A stretch of DNA of 64,000 nucleotides from Hippopus hippopus (GCA_946811185.2 OX328109.1:14234255-14298254); one strand, 5' to 3'. Shown: positions 1 through 11,901, numbered from the stretch's first letter. The notes: generated by a model from the letters alone, not told the origin. Numbers and translations: made by a program.

Positions 1-55
1 ACGTTCTGTGCAGTCTGATCTTGATCTACACTGTCCACAAAAACAACTTAACTCG
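1..55. repeat. Q palindrome arm
   Basis: Q elements carry facing copies of gcagtctgatcttgatctac around a short loop, flanked by acactgtcc. Here only one arm is in the window. Confidence 0.6.
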
Positions 56-386
56 GTTCCAGCGCTTTATGGGTTAAAAGTTTATAGTGTGTTGAATGGT
101 TAAAATATATGTTAGCTGTGTAAACATGGATAAATAATCTATAAATATGGTGTACAGGATAAAGAATCTGGGGGAATATTTATTTGTTTTAAAACCGGAA
201 ACAACAACAGTGCTTCCTTTGATGGCATGAAATGCATTTTCTATTGGTCATAATCTGTGCCACCTTGCAACGGTCAGGGGCAAAATTTGGCATGAAGATA
301 CAAGAATTATAAGTTTCATAAAATAAAGATGAAGTGGCTTAAAAAACTGACTGAAAACGATTAACAATATATCTTAATTATTTTAG

Positions 387-539
387 AACACAACAGGTGA
401 GACAGCAGGAAGTGGCCCATCCAACCAAGAAGAATATCTGCAGGTTAGGCAGGCGTTAATGCATTCTCAGTCAGAGGTTCATCAGCTGATACAGGCCAAC
501 AAAAACTTACAGAAGGAAGTGGAGAGGCTTAATGCTTTA
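387..539 (+). CDS. GIT: GIT exon: start of coiled coil
   Basis: Acceptor ..ttattttag at 386, donor gtaagt at 540, 51 codons in phase 0. A Ser/Gly-rich lead (GETAGSGPSN) is followed by a leucine-heptad stretch, matching the dimerisation coiled coil of GIT proteins. Confidence 0.92.
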
Positions 540-3500
540 GTAAGTATTCTACCTGTATATGAGGTGACAATATTTTAGATCTCTAAATTGAAAGCACTTG
601 CAAACAACATGTTCAGTGTGGGTCTAATGAATAGACTTGTCTTTGAAATGTTAGAAAACTTTATGGGAAAAGGAGAAAGTGGTGGTTACCAGCTTTTCTA
701 CTTTTCTCATAAAGTTTTCAAAAGATTTCTTTCTCAGGGTCTTCGAAACTTGGGATTGCCTGGTAAAGGATAAACTCTTAATGCTGCCGTTTGCAACTAA
801 GCATGTACATGTATTTTGCTGATAGAACAGACTGAGATAAACATCCGTATATGTGCAGTTTAATCTTGGTCCAATATCTATGCCTCTTTGGTATCCATAC
901 AGTAAAAAAATAATTGAGGCTGAATGATTAGCATTTTGTACTGTTGCGACAATGTTTTCAAACTTATCAAAAGTGATCTGTTGTAAACCAACTATGCAGT
1001 CTGCAGTTGATTTTGTAATGTATTTATAGCATAATTCTCCCTAAGCTTATCTTTTGCTTTACCCACTTCTTTTCTGTCAGCATATAATTCTACTCTCAAC
1101 AACTATGGGGGAGCATTATATTGGAATCAGATTGTCAGTTACACATTTATTTGTCACCATCTCCCACTACAGTTTTCAATCAATTTCGCCTCAAATTCTG
1201 TTAGAGCTGCCCTACCAGGTGAACCTCTGTACCTGCAATTTCCAGTATGATTAGCTGACTGTCACAGTAGTTATTACCTTTTGAACTTTTTACCTGAGCT
1301 AGTGATGAGGCACTCAGGAGGCAATATGTATCAGCATGTGACATTTCTAGTTTTGACTGAAATACACATAATTACATGCCAGATTATATACTCACACACA
1401 AATTTCCAGCCATGGAAAGAAAAGAAAGAAAAAAAGTTCAAAAGATGAAAAAGTTACACTCTCTGAGTTACTGTCATTGTAGTATTGATCTTTCAAAGGT
1501 TCAAACCCTTGTCCATGAAAATGCAATGTTGAGAGAGCAACAACAACAACTGTATACAGGTCAAGGGAATGTTAACCTTCATAACGGTGTTGAAAGTCAG
1601 GACCAGTTAGGCCGGGTACCAATTGTGCAATCAAGGTTGTCTAGAAATAGTGGTGGTGCCCGACCTCAGTCTATGTTTGAGCCGCGAGATCAACAGAGAA
1701 TGTCCAACAAACCAAATAAAGTAAGTTTTAATTCATTTTGTCTTCTCTGATATTTGGTAAATGTAGAAAATGATTTTGGATCATGCATGCTCTGTTTTTT
1801 TTTTCTTCCATCTTCTCTTCACTTTCTGTATTAAAAAAAAAAAATACTCTAACCCCACTGTTCAAATACCATATGTAAAAAGATGATCAACAAGATCTGT
1901 TGGTACAGCTTTCATTTTTAGCAAACCTGGGCATTGAGTGCTAATGGGGAGATTTTGGGACGAGTTAGAGTTTCTCATTTGTCACCTGTCTTGTAAAGTC
2001 GAATATCGTCATAACTTGTTAAAGCGCAAAAACTTGGATAACAAAAAATCTTTCTGAGTCCAGTAGATCAATTTGTAATAAACAGGACTTGAGACTAGGG
2101 AGTTGCTGGTTCAAGTCCCCAGCTCAGCTAATTTCTTTTTGAGAATTTCAATAGGATTCATTCCGTTCTCACCGCTGTTCATTGGTTCAACTATGGTTAT
2201 GTTGGAAAGCAGCCAGTGGCTGTAGAAGAATATTGTGCATAGTACTACCTACAGAAACTCCAGAAAAGCATGGTTAGGTGAATTGGCCATGGCAATATAG
2301 CTGAAATAATGTTAAAATGGCATTATGTGGCAAAAGCCATACAAACAAAAACCCAATTTTTATATAAGGCAGGAATCATTTCATCTCATTAATTTCAAAT
2401 CACAGTCTCACTACACTCTTCTTTTTTTAGAGTTTGTCAAAGGATGACCTGTTCCCTGTACAGACTGGTGGCCATTTAACCAATGTTGAAGATTCAAAGG
2501 TGAGATTCGTATTCAATTCTACTTCATAGTTATTATGCCTCGCTTGCTAGAGCTGACCCTGGAAATGCAGACAGTAACATACGGGACTTGAAAACAGGGG
2601 GTCCCTCGTTTGAATCCCCAGCTCGGCAAAGATCCTTCCAAGGATTGATGATAGATGTTTCAACAGGATTCATTCTTCCCTCGCCGCTGATCATTGTTTA
2701 GATAATGGTTATGTGGAGAAGCAGTCAGTGGCTTTGGAAGAATTTTGTGCAAGGTTCTTGGTAAAAAGAAAATCCAGGAAAGCCTCAATAAGTGCACTGG
2801 CTGCTGCAATATAACTGAAATAATAATGAAAAAAATGTTAAACACCATACATGCATGCAACCTGTTCCAAGAAGAGGAGGCTTATTGCCTTTTATATGTC
2901 TGCTGGTCTATAGGACAATGCTTTCATGAGTGGGGTACTGCAAGACACAAACAAAATGTCTGCAGGGGAATACTAGTAGTATGTTATACATGTGCTTACT
3001 TACAAAATATGTTTCCCGTGTTTAACCCTAACCCAGCTGAATAAAATAAATAAAAACTTCATGCAGATAGTACAAACCCAAATTTTCTTATTTCATAGGT
3101 ATTTCTTGGGGAAAGATATGTCCTTGTCGGACAGTGTAGATCCAAGATCAGACTGCACATTCTGTGCAGTCTGATCTTGATCTACGCTGTTCGCAAAAGC
3201 TGAGTAAGTTGCGCTTAACAGCTAAAGAGTTAAGACATTTGATATTCTCCTTGTAGTTTTAAGATATCTGCTTCTATAAAAAAAAATCTAACCTATTTTA
3301 GACCTGTCCGAATTCAAAGCATTTGCAGCTGATAAATTTTATATGTCACAGGTAATGGAATTTTTCTTTGAAAGGGTAGAAAACGTTACGGAAAAAGGAG
3401 AATGTGCTGATTAGCAGCATTTTCTCTTTTTCCCACTATGTTTTCAAAAGCCTCTTTCTTGAGGGATGTTAAAACACGGATTGTTTGATTAAGTGTTAAA

Positions 3501-6500
3501 TGTTTACATATTGAATATTTGAAATATCTCTGTAATTTAAATTTGTGAGGTGACAGTCATTTAAATTTTCCTCATAATATTTTTTCAGTCTTCTAATACT
3601 GGCTCATCGGGCTCATCACTGTCACAAGGAAGTGGAGAATTACGTAATGACTCATTGGGTCATTATGACAACCCCATATCTCACTATGATAACCCCAGCT
3701 CACTGCCAGTAGATCCAAGTGCAATAAGGTATGTATAAAGACTCTTTCACTCTCTTTTCAAAATGACCATGCCCTGCGAACAGGGGATTTAATGGATCTC
3801 CATGGTGCATAATATCAAGCAAGTCATCACATAATTATAGATCCATAAAATTCATTTCGTAGAAAACCGACTGAATAGTTAGGTTCAGTGGTTCTTTGAC
3901 ATGCAGAAAATTGACCATTTGTTAAAACACTCAACGGAGGTCAGCCTGTGTGGACTGCGCAGGCTGACCTTGGTCAATGTTTCTTGCATCTATCTTCCTT
4001 TTCACAGAGCATGGCTCAAAATTGTTGAACTGTTTGAGTACCTGTCACAACTTCAGTTTGAGCCCTCTCTGCCTCAGTAGATTTGTAATCAGGAAAATCC
4101 TGATGTGAGCCCCATTGGTGGCACTGGTCACAAGTGTCCTTGAGCAAGGTATTGTGGGGTCTTAGATAAGTGCTGGTAAAAAATCCAAAAAAAGACATGA
4201 AAGCAAGTTGTAGCTGCAATATGATTCAAATATTGTTAAAATAGGTAAAGAAAAAATCACATTTGATCAATCAATGTTTTATTTTGTTGTATGTCACACT
4301 ATGTCAAGAGTAACAAGTTTTTAGATATAAACAAATGAAACTTACATAGTTACCAAACTATTTCAAGTTTCAATTACCCCGAAGTGGATTGCCTTTGAAA
4401 ACAGGATGGGAAAAGGAGAAAATGCTGGTAAACAGTTTCTTGCTTGGTGACTTTAACCTTTTTCAACAAGGTTACTTTTTGTGATGCTACTTGATATCAG
4501 AAAATACATAAGAAGATTATTATTGAAGTGAAAAAGCTCTTTGTATTCTTAGGTCACAGCTGATTTTGTTATTTCCTGTTTTAATTGTTCGCACTCTAAT
4601 TGCAATTAACATGTTTTTCATACAATGATTTTTCTAGAGGCCAGCTGGGCTATGAAGCCTCGTCCCATCATGGTTCGGCTGTTGAAGATCTGGAAACAAT
4701 CGAAGGGTTTCCGACGTTGGAACTTCTCATGAGGAAGACAGAAAAAATCACCAAGAAAATCCAAGAACTTCTTCTGTCAGCTCAGGAACGCAAAATCTCC
4801 AGGTTTGCTTTGGAAATGTTTTGTCATGGAACATTCTTCACTTTCCTTTCATTAACTCTTTACCACACAATCCCGAGTTTTAACGACCATGGAAAGGAGG
4901 GTTTTTGAAAACATTGTGAGAAAAGGAGAAAATGCTGGTAACCAGCATTTTCTCCTTTTTCCACAATATTTTCTACTCTATCAAAGACAGAAATCATAAT
5001 TAGAGTTACATTTTATCTGTCATCTACAAATACTTTCAACCTGGTTCAGTCCAAAATTTTGCTGATTGGTAAAGGGCCAACGCTTTTCTAGACAACAAAA
5101 TTTTACACTTTTCAATTCAAAAGAATTTATAGACTATAAGACAAATGTTGCTCAGATGATGGGATTTGCCTTCATCTGTCATAGATCATTGATCTACACA
5201 GGCCACAAAGGCACCCACAGCTGCGAATGACATTTTTAAGGGTTAATACCAAGATTTTGTGACAACAAGGACCAGTGTAATTTTGTGTAAGATTTTTCTC
5301 TTTTTTTTTGCAGTAATTTTGTCATTTCTGTTGTTAGTCATTTTACAGACATTTCATGATGACAATCTAGCATCTAAAAGGATGTTTGTTGCAATATTCA
5401 AAGATGTACCACACAGGTTTTATCCATAGGCCCTAGCAATAAAGAAATTTTAAAACTTGACAAAAACAGAAATCACAAATATTGGACACTGCTAAAGTAT
5501 CCTTTACTACTTCAGGGGCCTCTACGGATCTCCCCTTTTGAAATATTTTTGTAAATAAAATGAAAATGGAGAACTTTTCCATTATGTTATGTGAAAAAGT
5601 AAAGGAGCACTGCCCTGGCAGAAGGCGGTGTAATGCATCTCTGGGATACATTATACCTAGCAAAGCATTGCATAGCTGTGAATCCTTGAAATCCATTTTG
5701 TCTAACAATCAGCTGGATCTAGAGATAGACTGGTCCTTTCTAGTACAGAAAATTTACTAGTTGCAAAAAGTTTTGATCCATGTCAGCCTGTGCAGACTGC
5801 ACAGGCTGACATGGGTCTATACTTTTTGCAGATGCAGCAATCCCCTTTCCACAGAGCATGGCTCAAATTAAAGCATGTAAAATACCTCTTTTTATTTTAG
5901 TTACGGACCTTGTGCTGATAAGATTCATGATGCAGTATTAGAAATGGTGGATGTCTTCCCAAAGGTAATTCTTAGTAGCTTTACATCTTTTTACAGATTC
6001 AGTATTAATTCCCTAGGTTTATTCATTCTATTTGAAGCTGACTTTGGTCAAAGATCACCATCAGGTAGCAGATGGTGTAGATTTAAGATCAGGGTGCTCG
6101 TTTTTGCAGTCTGATCTTCGTCTATGCCATCCACAAAAGCTGTTAAAGGGGATATTTGGAGTGAAATAGTTAAACTCATTACGTCATAAAACAAATGTGC
6201 ATCAGATGACTTTATGATATACTTGTTAAGTACGGATAATCACTGTGCATGTAGATTTAACCCTTTACCCCACAATCACGAATTAAATCCACCCTGACAG
6301 AGACAGCTTTTGAAAACATTGCCGGAAAAAAGAGAAAATGCTGGTGGACCAATTCCATTCCTAGAACCACCTTTATTTTGTTATGTGCAAATGCTTTCAA
6401 TTTTGACAAGTCTAAAATTTTGCTGTGCGTTAAAAGAGTTAAAGTTTGTTGTGTCACATGGACAAATCTTACATAAACCTTGTCTGCATTCTAGAAATGA

Positions 6501-8024
6501 ATAGCATTTTGGCGGCAAACAATATCATACACACCAATATTTAAACTGGTACCTGTTATATCTTCTGTAACCGTCTGTTGATACAAAGATTGATAATAGG
6601 CTACCAGTTTCTTCAATATTTTATTTGTTGACCCATTGGACATCTGTAAGAATAACATGTTTATCAATTGGCTAATTACTCAACAAATTAACAGACGTTT
6701 AAGGAATTACAGATGATCCTCACACTTGTGTGATTGTTCCAGAACCTAAATACAAGTTTCAAATTCATCATATTAAACATTGTGTGTAAATATTTTGGAC
6801 ACCTGTTGCCAGGTCAAGAAAATGAACTCACATATGCATGTTTAAACATTTATTAAGTGTACAGACTTATTATTATGTTTTGGTCATTTCCCATTTATAT
6901 TGTAACATCCACCTGTATATTGCCCCACTTCCTGTCTGGTATCCAGGTGGTCAGTGTGCATTAACTTTCATTGTATTTTGGCCATTTCTCATTTATATTG
7001 TAACATCTACCTGTACATTTCTCCACTCTCTGTTAGGTGTCCAGGTGGTCAATATGCTTTAACTTCTATTGTAATTTGGCCTCGTCTCATTTATATTGTA
7101 ACATTCACCTGTATATTGCTCCACTGCCTCTTTGGTATTCAGCTGGTTAATGTGTGGATGGAACACTATACTTTTTCAATTATGAGCTGAGCCCCAGTAG
7201 CTCAGTCGGTAGCGTGCAGGACTTGAGAAAAGGGGGTCGTGGGTTTGATTCCTGGCTCGGCCAATTTCTTTCCAAGGATTGATGATAGTCATTATGACAG
7301 GATTCATTCCTCTCCTACCCATGACCATTGTCTCGATGATGGTTATGTGGGAAAGCAGCCAGTAGCTTGGAAAGAAAATTGTGCGGAGTACTGGTAAATG
7401 ATACTCAGGAAAGCAGGATAAGTGCACTGGCTGTCACACTATAACTGAAATAATGTTGAAAACGGCGTTAAACACCATACAATCAATCAAGCAACTTTCC
7501 AGTTATGACTTACATTTTCATTTGAATGGGGATAAAAGTCAACATATCCTTTTGAGTGCTCACTGGAAAGTGTGACCGAGTACAATAGTTATTAACTCTA
7601 TACCAGACGACAAAAACTGAAGTCTTGTCCATTTCCAAAGCATTTGTAGACAATGAATTAAATTATATTTAAAACATGAAATTTATCTTTCAAAAGGGTA
7701 GAATACATTATGAGAAAAGGAGAAAATGCTGGTTACCAGAAAAAATCTTTGTAGTGATTTACTCTGTCCTATCTAGATCTCTGATCAGACCAATTTTCAT
7801 CTCATTCCTCTTTTCAGAAACCTTTTTCAGAGGGTGTGAAGTGTGCATTGCATTTACTGGTGACAAGTGCAATGCGACTTCTCGAAGAATGCCAGGAATG
7901 TGCGGAAGGAACCACAGAGACAGAAGAGAAGCGCTTTGACCCAGACACCAAAACTCAACAAGTTATACAATGTGCCTATGACATTGCGAAATCTGCCAAA
8001 CAACTTGTGACTCTGTTTCAGTGA
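387..8024 (+). CDS. GIT: GIT-family ARF GTPase-activating protein, C-terminal seven exons (partial)
   Basis: GIT proteins are scaffolds that inactivate ARF GTPases and bind PIX, FAK and paxillin at focal adhesions and synapses. The window holds coding exons 387-539, 1499-1720, 2431-2499, 3589-3728, 4638-4802, 5901-5964 and 7818-8024 (1020 nt, 339 residues plus TGA). All have GT-AG borders and their phases join exactly (0,0,0,2,2,0). The first two exons give the coiled coil (SEVHQLIQANKNLQ, then VQTLVHENAMLREQ). Exons 5-7 give the C-terminal GIT domain: ELLMRKTEKITKKIQELL, then the ending QQVIQCAYDIAKSAKQLV, both close to vertebrate GIT1/GIT2. The ArfGAP, ankyrin and Spa2-homology parts must lie before the window. 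Introns are full of P1, M2 and S1 repeats. Identification rests on remembered family motifs; GIT1 versus GIT2 cannot be decided, and invertebrates usually have a single gene. Confidence 0.94.
571..773. mobile_element. P1 MITE copy (degenerate)
   Basis: P1 is the main repeat of the window, about 230 bp. Intact copies have ends TTAACCCTTTACCACAC and GGTAAAGGGTTAA around a palindromic core (GGAGAAAATGCTGGT / ACCAGCATTTTCTCC, widened by AAAACATTGTGGG / CCCACAATGTTTT). The TTAA-CCCTTT ends suggest a non-autonomous piggyBac-type element. This copy, in a GIT intron, has lost part of the core. Confidence 0.7.
1499..1720 (+). CDS. GIT: GIT exon: coiled-coil end and linker
   Basis: Phase-0 exon of 74 codons. 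It starts at VQTLVHENAMLREQ and runs into a polar linker with a CAA-coded Gln run. Donor gtaagt at 1721. I chose the acceptor at 1497-1498 over the upstream AG at 1481-1482 because only the former keeps phase 0. Confidence 0.85.
2057..2362 (+). mobile_element. S1 SINE (diverged)
   Basis: S1 is a tRNA-derived SINE of about 300 bp. Its head resembles tRNA boxes A and B (tagctcagtcggtagcg, gggttcgatccctggctc), it has a body with caggattcattcctctc, and its tail is gaaataatgttgaaaacggc followed by ccatacaatc repeats. This copy lies in a GIT intron. Confidence 0.75.
2431..2499 (+). CDS. GIT: GIT exon: short linker exon
   Basis: A 69-nt in-frame exon (23 codons) between a strong polypyrimidine acceptor (ctttttttag) and donor gtgaga. 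Being symmetrical (0,0), it could be skipped without a frameshift. Confidence 0.82.
2540..2860 (+). mobile_element. S1 SINE
   Basis: Box B gtttgaatccccagctc; tail aactgaaataataatgaa then ccatacatgcatgc. A GIT intron, 40 bases after the exon at 2431-2499. Confidence 0.82.
3110..3225. repeat. Q palindrome
   Basis: Both arms: gatcagactgcacattc, then tgtgcagtctgatcttgat. Confidence 0.75.
3291..3493. mobile_element. P1 MITE copy
   Basis: In a GIT intron. Core altered to gtgctgattagcagc; right end ggattgtttgattaag. Confidence 0.7.
3589..3728 (+). CDS. GIT: GIT exon: Ser-rich linker with repeated HYDNP
   Basis: Acceptor tttttcag, donor gtatgt. It codes a Ser/Gly-rich linker containing two HYDNP motifs. 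Tyr in such linkers of GIT proteins is a known phosphorylation target in vertebrates; here that is only inference. Leaves phase 2. Confidence 0.88.
3765..4017 (+). mobile_element. M2 hairpin MITE copy
   Basis: M2 is about 255 bp. Ends are GAGCCATGCTCTG / CAGAGCATGGCTC, and there is an off-centre hairpin of the type CAGCCTGTGCAG / CTGCGCAGGCTG between flanks reading tcgaccca..gtc / gacctgggtcga. Conserved internal words are cttaatgcatctcc and catcacataattatgg. This copy has cagcctgtgtggactgcgca. Confidence 0.8.
4638..4802 (+). CDS. GIT: GIT exon: start of C-terminal paxillin-binding domain
   Basis: The one base needed to complete the previous Arg codon is present. The exon codes the amphipathic helix RKTEKITKKIQELLLSAQE, the most recognisable GIT_C segment. 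Donor ag|gtttgc is weaker than the others but phase 2 fits the next exon. Confidence 0.92.
4852..5080. mobile_element. P1 MITE copy
   Basis: Starts TTAACTCTTTACCACACAA 50 bases after the GIT exon at 4638-4802; perfect 31-base core; ends ttggtaaagggccaa. Confidence 0.88.
5605..5874 (+). mobile_element. M2 copy
   Basis: Perfect inner hairpin (catgtcagcctgtgcag / ctgcacaggctgacatg); right end cagagcatggctc at 5862-5874; left end eroded. Confidence 0.82.
5901..5964 (+). CDS. GIT: GIT exon: second helix of C-terminal domain
   Basis: A 64-nt exon (1 base plus 21 codons). It codes a helix ending in DVFPK, matching the LFPK position in vertebrate GIT. Acceptor ttattttag, donor gtaatt. Confidence 0.9.
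6065..6150. repeat. Q palindrome
   Basis: gtgtagatttaagatcaggg ... tgcagtctgatcttcgtcta, arms diverged. Confidence 0.6.
6257..6442. mobile_element. P1 MITE copy, right half of core lost
   Basis: Starts TTAACCCTTTACCCCAC, ends in gagttaa. The core stops at aaatgctggtgg, so the hairpin is gone. Confidence 0.75.
6870..7165 (+). repeat. 98-bp tandem repeat, three copies
   Basis: catttatattgtaacatc recurs at 6892, 6990 and 7088, each time with a gtccaggtggtcaatatgc-type end. In a GIT intron. Confidence 0.8.
7190..7491 (+). mobile_element. S1 SINE, full length
   Basis: Intact boxes (agctcagtcggtagcgtg, gggtttgattcctggctc) and a caatcaatcaa tail. Confidence 0.9.
7592..7738. mobile_element. P1 MITE, left half only
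   Basis: Begins ttaactctataccagacgac and runs to the middle of the core (gctggttaccag), then stops about 80 bases before the last GIT exon. Confidence 0.75.
7818..8024 (+). CDS. GIT: GIT terminal exon with stop
   Basis: 68 codons then TGA at 8022-8024. It completes the four-helix focal-adhesion-targeting-like bundle (KPFSEGVKCALHLLVTSAMR ... QQVIQCAYDIAKSAKQLV). A truncated P1 copy ends about 80 bases before its acceptor. No convincing poly(A) signal is seen close downstream. Confidence 0.95.
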   Translation, partial: KPFSEGVKCALHLLVTSAMRLLEECQECAEGTTETEEKRFDPDTKTQQVIQCAYDIAKSAKQLVTLFQ

Positions 8025-8820
8025 TTAATAAGCTCACACTTCCTCATAAATATGCAGATTTGGACTTGCTTGAAATACAGCATAATGTCTTCAACACATT
8101 GCTGCACGGGCTCAGTTAATGACATTTCCTATTCATTTTTCTTTCTGATGGGGAAATCAACAAGTACAGTGCGTAAATCTGAAGTTGCAGTGATTGTTTT
8201 TGGTCAAAAAGGGCCTAATTGGTAATATTAATAGCTTTTTGGACATGTTTATAATTGTGTTAATCATCAAGAAATTATAAAACTTGTTTTTAAAGGCCCC
8301 CGTTTTTTGTGGACTTGTCCATATTGAAAGCATTTGCAGACAATAAATGAAATGTGGCTTGAATTATTTCATGTCTTCTCAATACATCGAAAACGTTTTG
8401 GGAAAAGGAGAAAATGTTGATAAACAGCATTTTATCTTTTCCTTCAATGTTTTTAAATATTTTCGTTGTTGAAGTCTTTAAAGCTAAAAGATTGTTTTGT
8501 AAATGGTTAAAAAGAAGCAAAGTTTGCCAATCATTTAGGTTCATTTTATATTTTAGTTCCCAGCACTACAAATTATCAAGATTTCATTGTATTGGGAAAG
8601 AGAAAAATGTGATAGCAAATGGAGAAATAGATTCATACAAGCAATTTCTTCATTCGCTATTATGAGTTCTCTGTCTCACCATACTTGAAACTTGATGGCA
8701 AATGAAGACATTGCCCCTAATGTCATAACTTTTCAAAAGAGATTTTTTGTAAATGAGTCCAGAATGCATATATATATGAGAGGACATTGCTAAATGAAAA
8801 TGGCGACAAATTAGTGAAAG

Positions 8821-9031
8821 TTAACCCTTTAACACACAAACTCGAGTCTTAACAATCCTGAGGAAGTAGCCCTTTTCAAAAAATTGTGGGAAAAGGAGAA
8901 AATGCTGGTAACCAGCATTTTCTCCTTTTCGCACAATGTTTTCTATCCTTTTAAATTTCAGCCACATTTATTATCTTCAGTAGCTTTCAATTTGGATAAG
9001 TCTAAAGTTTTGTGGTTTGTTAAAGAGTTAA
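8821..9031. mobile_element. P1 MITE copy
   Basis: Ttaaccctttaacacac start, perfect core, gttaaagagttaa end. A degenerate relative lies at 8302-8476 and a fragment at 9178-9265. Confidence 0.85.
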
Positions 9032-9348
9032 AGTAAAGGATAATCTTTACAGTAATTCAAATTTTTTATGCTAATGGCATGCTGATTATAGTGTAATCTC
9101 ACCCCAGTCCCTCTATAATTCTGTCCCCGTTTTATTCATTACCGACAATATATGACTTTTTTTTAAAGCCAGGTACTTCTGAAAACATCATGGCCAAAAG
9201 AGAAACTAATGTTTAGGAGCTTTTTCTGGCAGTTTCTCCTTTTGTCACCATTTTCCACATGTATTCACTTAAAAAACTAATTCTTTACAAGGCAACAAAA
9301 AATTGTAGACTTGCCCAAAATGAAAGCATTTGCAGAAAATATATGACT

Positions 9349-9605
9349 GATAGTCTGGCAAAAGGGGATTTAATGCATCTCTGTGACGCATTGTATCAAG
9401 AAAGTCATCACATAAATATGGATCCATAAAACCCATATTGTCTAGCAACTGGCTGAATCTTGAGGTAGAATGGCCCTTTGACATGCAGAAAATTTACCGA
9501 AAACAAAAAGCTCGAACCCAGGTCAGCCTGCTTGAGCTGCAAAGGTTGACCTGGATCAACAGTTTTTGAAGATGTATTTAATCCCCTTTTCATGTAGCAT
9601 TGCTT
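9349..9605 (+). mobile_element. M2 copy, diverged
   Basis: gtctggcaaaaggggatttaa start; hairpin weakened to caggtcagcctgcttgagc. Confidence 0.75.
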
Positions 9606-10146
9606 GTTTGTTTTGCAAAGATGGTTGCAAGGTTGACTGTTGGGAATTTTTCCAGAGGTAATGGGTACAAGTTACCTTGTACCTTTGTCTCTCTAGCATG
9701 TGTGAGCTTTGCTAAGCTTTTCATTGAAAGGAGTGCAGCTGTAAAATATTGCAAAAGGAGTGTACTTTCTGTTTTAGAAGATACATATATTGTCTTTTCA
9801 CCAATTGTACGCAAATGAAATATAATTATTTATTATGAACAAGTAAATTTTTCGGCTCAAATACAAACATCGCAAGTGGATAAAATAATACACACAACAG
9901 AAAAAAAATCTGTATCTATACACTCTGAAATGTGGTACCAAATATGATGACGTAACCAGTGCACAGACTAAGCATGCATTGATTTGTGATTTGATGGATC
10001 AAAATGTTATGTTATAATATTGATGCATCATTCATAAAAACAAAGTTACTACCCTCCACGCCATTAATTGTCTCATGTAGTTTAACATTTTTGAATGTCA
10101 AAAATTGCAAAGTTTTGTCATCGAAAATTGTAGGTATATGATAAAA

Positions 10147-10297
10147 GGAATATTATGTTGTAGTAACTCTCCTGGTGCTTGTATTTGCTTCTTGCTGCGT
10201 AAGAAAATTTTGACATCGGTCTCGCACGATATCGAACTTTCTCAAGCTGCTCGAATCAAATACAAGCAACAGGAAAGTTACTACAACATAATATTCC
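10147..10297. repeat. Long hairpin
   Basis: Arms 10147-10187 and 10257-10297 are inverted copies matching at 39 of 41 bases. The pairing continues more weakly toward the centre (cttgctgcgtaagaaaa / ctttctcaagctgctcg). It resembles no other repeat in the window. Confidence 0.85.
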
Positions 10298-10418
10298 GTA
10301 TTTACTATAGCCAAATGTTTTCAAAACTCAGAATGTTTGAGGGAAAAGCAATTACTCCTAAACACTTGGGAAAGTGCTTATTTCTTTACCAAACGACAAA
10401 ATCTAGGATTCCACCATA

Positions 10419-10646
10419 TTAACCCTTTACCACACGACAAATTTTAGACCTGTCTGAATTGAAAGCATTTGCAGATGACAGTTTCAATGTGGCTCATATG
10501 AAATGATTTTTCTTTGATAGGGTAGAAAACATTGTGGGAAAAGGAGAAAATGCTGGTAACCAGCATTTTCTCCTTTTCCCACAATTTTTTCAAAAGTCTT
10601 CTCTATCAGAGGTGTTAAAAGTCGTCATTGTGTGGTAAAGGGTTAA
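10419..10646. mobile_element. P1 MITE copy, well preserved
   Basis: Bounded by TTAA on both sides (10419-10422 and 10643-10646), with CCCTTTACCACAC and GTGTGGTAAAGGG just inside. The best copy for defining the ends. Confidence 0.92.
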
Positions 10647-10976
10647 AAGCATTTGCAGACAACAAATGTAGCTCAAATGATAATGTCTGTCTTCAGTGGT
10701 GTTGAATACAATGTTGGAAAAGGAGAAGGTGCTGGTTACCAGCATTTTCTCTTTCTACCACAATGTTTTTCTAGTTTTCCAAAATCTGATTTCAAATTTA
10801 GAGTCACATTTATTTTGTCATCTGCAAATGCTTTCAATTTGTGAAATTCTAAAACTTTTTCGTTTTGTAAAGAAATAAAGCATTAAATTTTGCAGATGAC
10901 AAAATCACATATTTAACGATATTTTCTAAAGTTTTCTCATGGTCTTGCAAATTCAGGATTGATTGGTAAAGGGTTA
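10647..10976. mobile_element. P1 MITE copy joined head to tail to the previous one
   Basis: Continues directly from the TTAA of the preceding copy. Core gaaggtgctggttaccagc; a second P1 right end follows at about 10880-10976. Confidence 0.8.
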
Positions 10977-11394
10977 GATTTAATCAGATGCAATCGAATT
11001 CAGCCTGTGTGATGATAAGATATTTCTATTTTTAATGTACATATTTTTAACGTTTTATGTTTTCCGTTTCGGTGCTCATACCCCTCCATATTCGTACATA
11101 ATAATGTATAAATGTTTATACATGTAGATACCACTCGTAAAACACCCATCTCTTTTTACCAATTGTACCATTATAAATGTACCTAACTACTTATTAAAGA
11201 AGGATAGCAATTACTCAGTATTGTTTTTATCTTCATGATCTTATATAGCATTAGCTCCTTGGGAAACAATAGTTCCATTCACAGATGGCATTATAGACCA
11301 AGATCAGACTGCACAGTTATGTGCTGTCAGATCTTGAATTGCCACCATCAGCAAGATTTCATCCCTATAGTGCTATATGTAGATAACTAAATTT

Positions 11395-11650
11395 TAAGCC
11401 TTTGTTACACAATCCCTAGTTTAAACAACCTTTAATAATAAAGCTTTTGAAAACATTGTGGGAAAAAAAGGAGAAAACTACACGGCTTTTGGTGGTAAAG
11501 GCTTAACTCTTCGCCACACAAAATTTTAGACAGGTCAAATCCAAAGCATTTTCACGAAATATGACATGTGGTTCAAATTTTGGAATTTGTCCTTGGTTGG
11601 GTAAAAAAAACATTGTGGGAAAAGGAGAAAATGCTGGTAAACATATGCAT
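11395..11650. mobile_element. Two P1 fragments sharing a TTAA
   Basis: 11395-11506 lacks the centre. 11503-11650 runs to gaaaatgctggtaaac and then switches abruptly into an M2 right end (atgcattaagcccc ... cagagcatgac, to about 11674). Confidence 0.7.
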
Positions 11651-11901
11651 TAAGCCCCCTTTTTTCAGAGCATGACTTATTCATTTGAACAAGGGAAGTG
11701 TAATGCATAGATCGACAGAGCAGGCATAGATCAGGCAGTATAAAATCCCTGATGAGACTGCAACATCGTTACACTTTTAAAACGGCTTATGAACAGAACA
11801 GAATTTTATTGCAATTAGTAACGTACAGTACTTTAAGTAGATATATAAAGAAAACAGCAGTTGGGAAAAGGCTATCGGCAGGCTACTTTGTGTATTAATG
11901 A

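Noticed and set aside
7195..7265. Possible tRNA gene (also 11945-12235, 24730, 27765, 57420)
   Set aside because: Boxes A and B are present, but the sequence runs on into SINE bodies and the cloverleaf stems do not close.
9590..9818. Overlapping frames on both strands of about 72-74 codons
   Set aside because: No family recognised on either strand; probably chance or an unknown repeat.
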